The translations under genes and the position numbers were made by a program. The notes beneath the pieces are model-generated. The model worked only from the letters and a program-made list of their open reading frames with translations. It was not told the DNA's origin and did not search any database. A stretch of 18,248 nt of DNA from Porticoccaceae bacterium (GTDB lineage: Bacteria > Pseudomonadota > Gammaproteobacteria > Pseudomonadales > Porticoccaceae), in contig JALRJD010000301.1 in NCBI GenBank assembly GCA_023255165.1, positions 1-18,248 on the forward strand. The letters run 5' to 3'. Shown one piece after another: positions 14,609 through 18,248 of this stretch. Numbering within the stretch: position 1 is the first letter of the stretch; the number at the start of each line of letters is the position of its first letter.

Positions 14609-14693
14609 CGTTCTTTCCTCTTTGTGATTACTCGTTTGAGTTTAGGGTTTCTTATTATTGTTATCGGTTACTATTTTGCCTGGAAACTGCGTT

Positions 14694-16469
14694 CTAGGCT
14701 TTGGGCTCCTGATTGCGCAGACGAATATTCAGCTCACGCAGCTGTGCATTGTCTACCACGCCCGGGGCATCCGTCAGCAGACAGGCTGCGGACTGGGTTT
14801 TCGGGAAGGCGATCACGTCGCGAATCGAGTCCGCACCGACCATCAACATAATCAAACGATCGAGGCCAAAGGCCAGACCACCATGAGGTGGCGCGCCGTG
14901 CTTGAGTGCGTCGAGCAGGAAGCCAAATTTTTCGCGCTGTTCATCCTGACTGATACCAAGCACATCGAACACCGCGGCCTGCATATTCTGATCGTGAATA
15001 CGAATCGAACCACCGCCCAGCTCGCAACCATTAAGCACCATATCATAGGCTCGCGACAGCGCGGCGCCGGGGTTGGCCTTGAGTTCTTCCTCAGTGCAGG
15101 AAGGCGCAGTAAACGGGTGGTGCAATGGGGTGAGCCCGCCGGCATCGGTGGTTTCAAACATTGGGAAGTCGACCACCCACATTGGCGCCCAGTCACAGCT
15201 GTAGAGATTCAGGTCGGCGCCAACTTTGCAGCGCAGTGCGCCCAGCGCTTCCGAGACAATCTGCGACTTGTCAGCACCAAAGAAGACAATATCGCCATTC
15301 CTGGCATCCAGTCGCTGCATCACATTCATGGTCACTTCATCACCAAGGAACTTGATAATTGGTGACTGCAGTCCTTCTATACCAGTCTCTATGGCATTGA
15401 CCTTAATCCAGGCCAGACCTTTGGCACCATAAATACTGACAAATTTGGTGTAGTCGTCGATCTGCTTGCGCGAGATCTCAGCGCCACCGGGAACCTTGAG
15501 TGCTGTGACACGACAGGCGGGATCATTGGCCGGGCCGGCAAACACTTTAAACTCAATGTCTTTAAGCAGATCCTTGATCTCCACCAGCTCCAGTGGAATG
15601 CGCAGATCCGGTTTATCGGAACCGTATTTATCCATAGCATCGGCATAGGTCATGCGCGGAAAGGCGTCAAAGTTCACACCCATATGCTCGGAGAAAATGC
15701 CACGAATCATGGTTTCGGTGGTCGACATAATGTCCTCTTCGTCGATAAAAGAGGCTTCTATATCAATCTGGGTAAACTCAGGCTGACGATCGGCACGCAG
15801 ATCCTCATCGCGGAAACACTTTGCAATCTGGTAGTAGCGATCAAAACCGGCCACCATCAACAACTGCTTAAACAGCTGCGGAGACTGCGGCATGGCAAAA
15901 AACTGGCCAGGATGGGTGCGTGAAGGGATCAGATAATCACGCGCACCTTCGGGGGTCGCCCTGGTCATAATCGGGGTTTCAATATCGAGAAAGCCCTGAT
16001 CGACAAGATAGTTGCGAATAGATGAGGTTATCTTGGAGCGGAAACGCAGGCTGTTTTGCATCGCCGTGCGACGCAAATCCATATAGCGATATTTAAGTCT
16101 GACATCTTCGCCAACAGTGACATGATCATCCAACTGAAACGGTGGGGTCACCGCTGTATTCAGAATTTCCAGGGCGGTGCCGTAGACTTCAATCTCGCCA
16201 GTGGCCATATTCGGGTTTACCGTGGCTTCACTGCGCGCACGCACCACACCGGTTACCTTGAGAACATATTCAGAGCGAACCCTGTCCGCCTGCTGGAAAA
16301 ACTCGCCAGCATCGGGATCGAAAACAACTTGCACAATCCCTTCGCGATCACGCAGATCGACAAAGATAACGCCTCCGTGATCACGGCGACGATCGACCCA
16401 GCCACAAAGCGTTACTTGCTGATCAATATGTTGACTTGTGACTAATCCACAATAGTTAGATCGATACAT
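14694..16469 (-). CDS. aspS: Aspartyl-tRNA synthetase AspS
   Basis: AspS charges tRNA with aspartate. The 591-residue product is full length for the bacterial type. It has an N-terminal OB-fold anticodon-binding domain (about 1-105) and class II motifs including FRDEDLRADRQPEF (motif 2, near residue 220). A GAD insertion domain lies at about 285-430, and motif 3 GGLAFGLDRLIMLM is near 535. Residue 31 is His, in RRRDHGGVIF. In P. aeruginosa AspRS His31 is associated with relaxed specificity, that is, charging of both tRNA-Asp and tRNA-Asn. The gene follows the FmdB-type gene by 53 bases and is probably co-transcribed with it. No terminator is visible between aspS and the gene at 14608, so read-through is possible. 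Confidence 0.98.
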   Translation of the reverse strand: MYRSNYCGLVTSQHIDQQVTLCGWVDRRRDHGGVIFVDLRDREGIVQVVFDPDAGEFFQQADRVRSEYVLKVTGVVRARSEATVNPNMATGEIEVYGTALEILNTAVTPPFQLDDHVTVGEDVRLKYRYMDLRRTAMQNSLRFRSKITSSIRNYLVDQGFLDIETPIMTRATPEGARDYLIPSRTHPGQFFAMPQSPQLFKQLLMVAGFDRYYQIAKCFRDEDLRADRQPEFTQIDIEASFIDEEDIMSTTETMIRGIFSEHMGVNFDAFPRMTYADAMDKYGSDKPDLRIPLELVEIKDLLKDIEFKVFAGPANDPACRVTALKVPGGAEISRKQIDDYTKFVSIYGAKGLAWIKVNAIETGIEGLQSPIIKFLGDEVTMNVMQRLDARNGDIVFFGADKSQIVSEALGALRCKVGADLNLYSCDWAPMWVVDFPMFETTDAGGLTPLHHPFTAPSCTEEELKANPGAALSRAYDMVLNGCELGGGSIRIHDQNMQAAVFDVLGISQDEQREKFGFLLDALKHGAPPHGGLAFGLDRLIMLMVGADSIRDVIAFPKTQSAACLLTDAPGVVDNAQLRELNIRLRNQEPKA

Positions 16470-16522
16470 CTGTTGTCTATCCCTACTCTAATTTGGTTGA
16501 GGTTTTGCTTGTGCGTTTTTAT

Positions 16523-16774
16523 TTAAGATGTGCTGGCATCTGAGCTGGCTGCCGGTTTCGCCGCACCGCTCTCGGTAAGGTTCTTTTTGCTGCCGGTTTT
16601 AAAGTCAGTTTCATACCAGCCACTGCCGCTTAATCTAAACCCTGAGGCCGACAGTTGCTTTTGCAATTGCGGCTGGTCACAGGCCGGACAATCGACCAGT
16701 TTGTCATCGCTGATTTTTTGCATCGCTTCAAGTTCATGGCCACAGGCCTTACAACGGTACTCATAGATGGGCAT
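16523..16774 (-). CDS. FmdB-family zinc-ribbon protein
   Basis: This small 83-residue cytoplasmic protein begins MPIYEYRCKACGHELE, the standard FmdB/CxxC_CxxC_SSSS opening. Cys8, Cys11, Cys29 and Cys32 form a zinc ribbon. GFRLSGSGWYETDFK is also typical of the family, and a low-complexity Ala/Ser tail ends the protein. The role of the family is not well defined; a regulatory function has been suggested from early work on fmdB. In Pseudomonas a gene of this family also precedes aspS, so the pairing is conserved. AGGA lies ten bases before the ATG at 16774. The likely promoter is around 16905-16932, leaving a leader of about 125 bases. Confidence 0.93.
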   Translation of the reverse strand: MPIYEYRCKACGHELEAMQKISDDKLVDCPACDQPQLQKQLSASGFRLSGSGWYETDFKTGSKKNLTESGAAKPAASSDASTS

Positions 16775-16891
16775 AGGGTTAATTCCTGATACAACTTTTT
16801 ATCACTGATGGGCGCCAGCGGGGCCCGGTTAATCTGCATTTCAAGTGCGACGATGCATCAGGTGATACCAGCTTTGCCTACCGCCGCGACT

Positions 16892-16932
16892 AAAAAAGCG
16901 GGGCATTATACCCCAGCACCCCCGCTTGTAGA
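16892..16932 (-). promoter_or_regulatory. Promoter of fmdB-aspS with its -10 box in a terminator-like hairpin
   Basis: On the minus strand TATAAT (16905-16910) is a perfect -10 box, and TCTACA (16927-16932, 4 of 6) lies 16 bases upstream as -35. The same stretch is an 8-bp stem AAGCGGGG/CCCCGCTT (16896-16903 with 16920-16927) ending in a run of T on the minus strand. It thus also looks like a Rho-independent terminator for transcription arriving from the right. TATAAT is further flanked by GGGG and CCCC. The rest of the 330-base gap between this gene pair and the HU-like gene holds the divergent promoter described separately. Confidence 0.6.
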
Positions 16933-17005
16933 ATGCCCGCAAACCCCGACATCCGGCCGAAATTTAAAAAAACCGGCAAATCGGCGACTTAAAACATTGC
17001 CATTC

Positions 17006-17035
17006 TTGGCATATCGAGAAAACAGCGGCTATAAA
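17006..17035 (+). promoter_or_regulatory. Sigma70-type promoter of the HU-like gene
   Basis: A -35 box TTGGCA (17006-17011, 5 of 6) and a -10 box TATAAA (17030-17035, 5 of 6) are separated by 18 bases. The predicted start near 17042 gives a leader of about 63 bases before the ATG at 17105. It is divergent from the fmdB-aspS promoter about 75 bases away. Confidence 0.65.
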
Positions 17036-17040
17036 TAATT

Positions 17041-17073
17041 GCGAGGCCCTGCTGGCGGTTCCTCGCAGCAGGG
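17041..17073 (+). promoter_or_regulatory. Two interleaved inverted repeats in the HU-like gene leader
   Basis: GCGAGG (17041-17046) pairs with CCTCGC (17061-17066), and CCCTGCT (17047-17053) pairs with AGCAGGG (17067-17073). The order is A, B, loop, A', B'. The two hairpins overlap and exclude each other, unless part of each melts to form a pseudoknot. The element sits at the predicted transcription start and 31 bases before the start codon. It could be an RNA switch affecting translation or a DNA operator. The base complementarity is exact; any function is inferred. Confidence 0.45.
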
Positions 17074-17104
17074 ATGGTTTAACGTTTTATTCATAAAGGA
17101 AAGT

Positions 17105-17632
17105 ATGATGGCTGTTAAGAAAGGATCTGCGAAAGCAACCTCAACTGCAAAGAAGGCAAAATCATCTGCCAGTCAAAAGACAATCTCCGCTGCCAAAAAA
17201 ACCAACACAGCCAAAAAAGCTGCGGTTAAAAAAGCACCGGTCAAATCAAAAGTAACCAGAAAGGCCCCCGCCCGCAAAGCTGTTGCAAAACCAAAAGCGG
17301 CTGCAAAACCAAAAGTCACTGCGGTGCGCGAACGCTACAGCAAGACTCAAATCATCAGCGAATTGGCTGCCAACTCAAAGCTGACCCGCAAGCAGGTCAA
17401 TACGGTTTTGAGTGAACTGGCAACCCTGATTGAGCGCCATGTTAAAAAGCACTCGGTAGGTGAGTTTGTGTTGGCCGGGCTGGTGAAGATTCACACTGTT
17501 AAGCGTCCGGCGAAAAAAGCCTATAAAGGTATCAACCCGTTTACCGGGCAGGAAACCCTGTTCAAGGCGCGTCCGGCGTCGGTGGCGGTAAAAGTGCATG
17601 CGTTAAAAGGGCTAAAGGATATGGCGCAGTAG
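17105..17632 (+). CDS. HU-family DNA-binding protein with an H1-like basic N-terminal tail
   Basis: This is a nucleoid-associated protein. The 175-residue product joins a Lys/Ala/Ser/Pro-rich disordered tail (about residues 1-75, with KKAPVKSKVTRKAPARKA) to a C-terminal HU-like domain (about 76-175). The HU part begins RERYSKTQIISELAANSKL and contains the DNA-binding arm with INPFTGQETLFKARPASVAV; the DNA-intercalating proline of NPxTG is kept. Ordinary HU is about 90 residues. AAGGA precedes two adjacent ATGs at 17105 and 17108, and the second has the better spacing, so the true start may be one codon later. It is the only complete plus-strand gene here and has its own promoter. No terminator was found in the 81 bases before the convergent gene. 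Confidence 0.92.
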   Translation: MMAVKKGSAKATSTAKKAKSSASQKTISAAKKTNTAKKAAVKKAPVKSKVTRKAPARKAVAKPKAAAKPKVTAVRERYSKTQIISELAANSKLTRKQVNTVLSELATLIERHVKKHSVGEFVLAGLVKIHTVKRPAKKAYKGINPFTGQETLFKARPASVAVKVHALKGLKDMAQ

Positions 17633-17713
17633 TCGCGCCATATGTCCGCTATGATAAGCCAGTTATGATATGCCCGCTGTAAAGAACTGGTAAAAAATAC
17701 CGCTGATAAGAAG

Positions 17714-18133
17714 CTAAACCACCAGGCCAAGCGGCGTTAGTGCATCGGAAATACGGGTTGCTGTCTGGACCAGCAACTCTTCCGAGTAGGCCGCCGCGGC
17801 AACCGCACCCCAAACCGGTCCCGGCCAGGCCGGATCATTTTTAAAGCGCGCAACATGATGCATATGCAGTTGCGGAACCATATTACCAATCGTCGCCACA
17901 TTGATTTTATCCGCGGCAAACAATGTCGCCATTGTCTCCGCCAGCAGACAGGACTCATCCAGCAGTTGTCTGCGATCGGCATGCTCCAATTGATAAATTT
18001 CGGTTATCGCCTCACGCCGCGGCACCAAAATACACCAGGGGTAATTGGCATCTTTACTCAGCAACAGCAGGCTGAGAGGAAAGCAGCCCAGCAGTTGTGT
18101 GTCAGCTTGCAATCGGGGATCTAATTGAAACAT
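17714..18133 (-). CDS. HIT-family hydrolase (histidine triad protein)
   Basis: HIT proteins hydrolyse or transfer nucleotidyl groups. The 139-residue product carries the triad region PQLHMHHVARFKNDPAWPGP. Measured against the H-x-H-x-H pattern, the first position is Gln88, while His90 (the expected nucleophile) and His92 are kept. As I recall, this substitution and the downstream KNDPAWPGPVWG are shared by a proteobacterial HIT subgroup of unknown substrate. The start at 18133 has GAGGA seven bases upstream and gives MFQLDPRLQADT; a longer in-frame ATG at 18196 is rejected. The gene is convergent with the HU-like gene and divergent from proS. Confidence 0.88.
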   Translation of the reverse strand: MFQLDPRLQADTQLLGCFPLSLLLLSKDANYPWCILVPRREAITEIYQLEHADRRQLLDESCLLAETMATLFAADKINVATIGNMVPQLHMHHVARFKNDPAWPGPVWGAVAAAAYSEELLVQTATRISDALTPLGLVV

Positions 18134-18154
18134 TTTGTCCTCATCTCTGCTTAT

Positions 18155-18172
18155 GGCTGTACCGCGACAGCC
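18155..18172. repeat. Short inverted repeat in the HIT-proS divergent region
   Basis: GGCTGT-accgcg-ACAGCC is a perfect 6-bp inverted pair with a 6-base spacer in the 92-base gap between the two divergent start codons. TAAAAT at 18181-18186 could be a -10 box for proS, but no good -35 partner was found. A regulator site is possible but not supported by anything else. Confidence 0.35.
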
Positions 18173-18225
18173 GCGCACCGTAAAATAGCCGGCCAATTCA
18201 ACCGACCAGCAGTGTAAGAGAAACC

Positions 18226-18248
18226 ATGCGCGCCAGCCAATATTTGAT
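18226..18248 (+). CDS. proS: Prolyl-tRNA synthetase ProS, first codons only (cut by window edge)
   Basis: Only seven full codons are present, encoding MRASQYL. The E. coli and Pseudomonas prolyl-tRNA synthetases begin MRTSQYL, a distinctive opening. TAAGAG lies a few bases before the ATG. In P. aeruginosa proS lies a few genes from aspS, which fits this location. The call rests on a seven-residue match plus synteny, so it is probable rather than certain. Confidence 0.72.

Noticed and set aside
14609..14693. Promoter for the 205-residue protein gene in the gap after aspS
   Set aside because: A/T-rich hexamers are present but no pair at 16-18 base spacing is convincing. Read-through from aspS cannot be excluded.
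17041..17073. Classical H-type pseudoknot with both stems fully formed
   Set aside because: With zero-length connecting loops around 6- and 7-bp stems the full structure is sterically doubtful. I therefore report it as alternative hairpins with a partial pseudoknot only as an option.
17633..17713. Terminator between the HU-like gene and the HIT gene
   Set aside because: CCAGTT (17659-17664) and AACTGG (17685-17690) are complementary, but the loop is 20 bases and no T tail follows on either strand.

Overview
The window reads as a chromosomal segment of a gammaproteobacterium, probably a marine Cellvibrionales-type or Pseudomonas-like lineage. That placement is inferred from gene order and protein style, not from a search. 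Apart from one histone-like gene and the start of proS at the right edge, every gene lies on the minus strand.

Left edge (1-440): about 170 bases of tandem 31-bp repeats whose core copies the 3' end of tRNA-Lys, then a hairpin-rich stretch, a bidirectional Rho-independent terminator, and an intact tRNA-Lys(TTT). The promoter of the tRNA overlaps the queC stop codon. In Pseudomonas aeruginosa the tRNA-Lys next to queC is, as I recall, a known genomic-island insertion site, which makes this edge a plausible integration scar.

Core block (438-9480, transcribed right to left): ruvC-ruvA-ruvB (Holliday-junction processing), ybgC-tolQ-tolR-tolA-tolB-pal-cpoB (the envelope Tol-Pal machine), then queE-queC (preQ0 synthesis for queuosine and related deazapurines). 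This is the classical gammaproteobacterial order.

Accessory block (9548-14608): in the position where yebC usually sits between aspS and ruvC there is instead a four-gene MacAB-type export operon. It encodes a periplasmic adaptor with four cysteines, an ATPase and two FtsX/MacB-type permeases, with overlapping or closely spaced genes. Next to it is a strongly terminated gene for a 205-residue protein with an acidic repeat region followed by a Lys/Ala-rich basic tail.

Right block (14694-18248): aspS with an FmdB-type zinc-ribbon gene upstream, then a divergent plus-strand gene for an HU-family protein carrying an H1-like basic N-terminal tail, a HIT-family gene, and the first codons of proS.

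I found no convincing new multi-gene system. The items most worth a second look are the tRNA-tail repeat array, the two unusual Lys/Ala-rich proteins flanking aspS, the four-cysteine transporter operon replacing yebC, and the overlapping inverted repeats in the leader of the HU-like gene.
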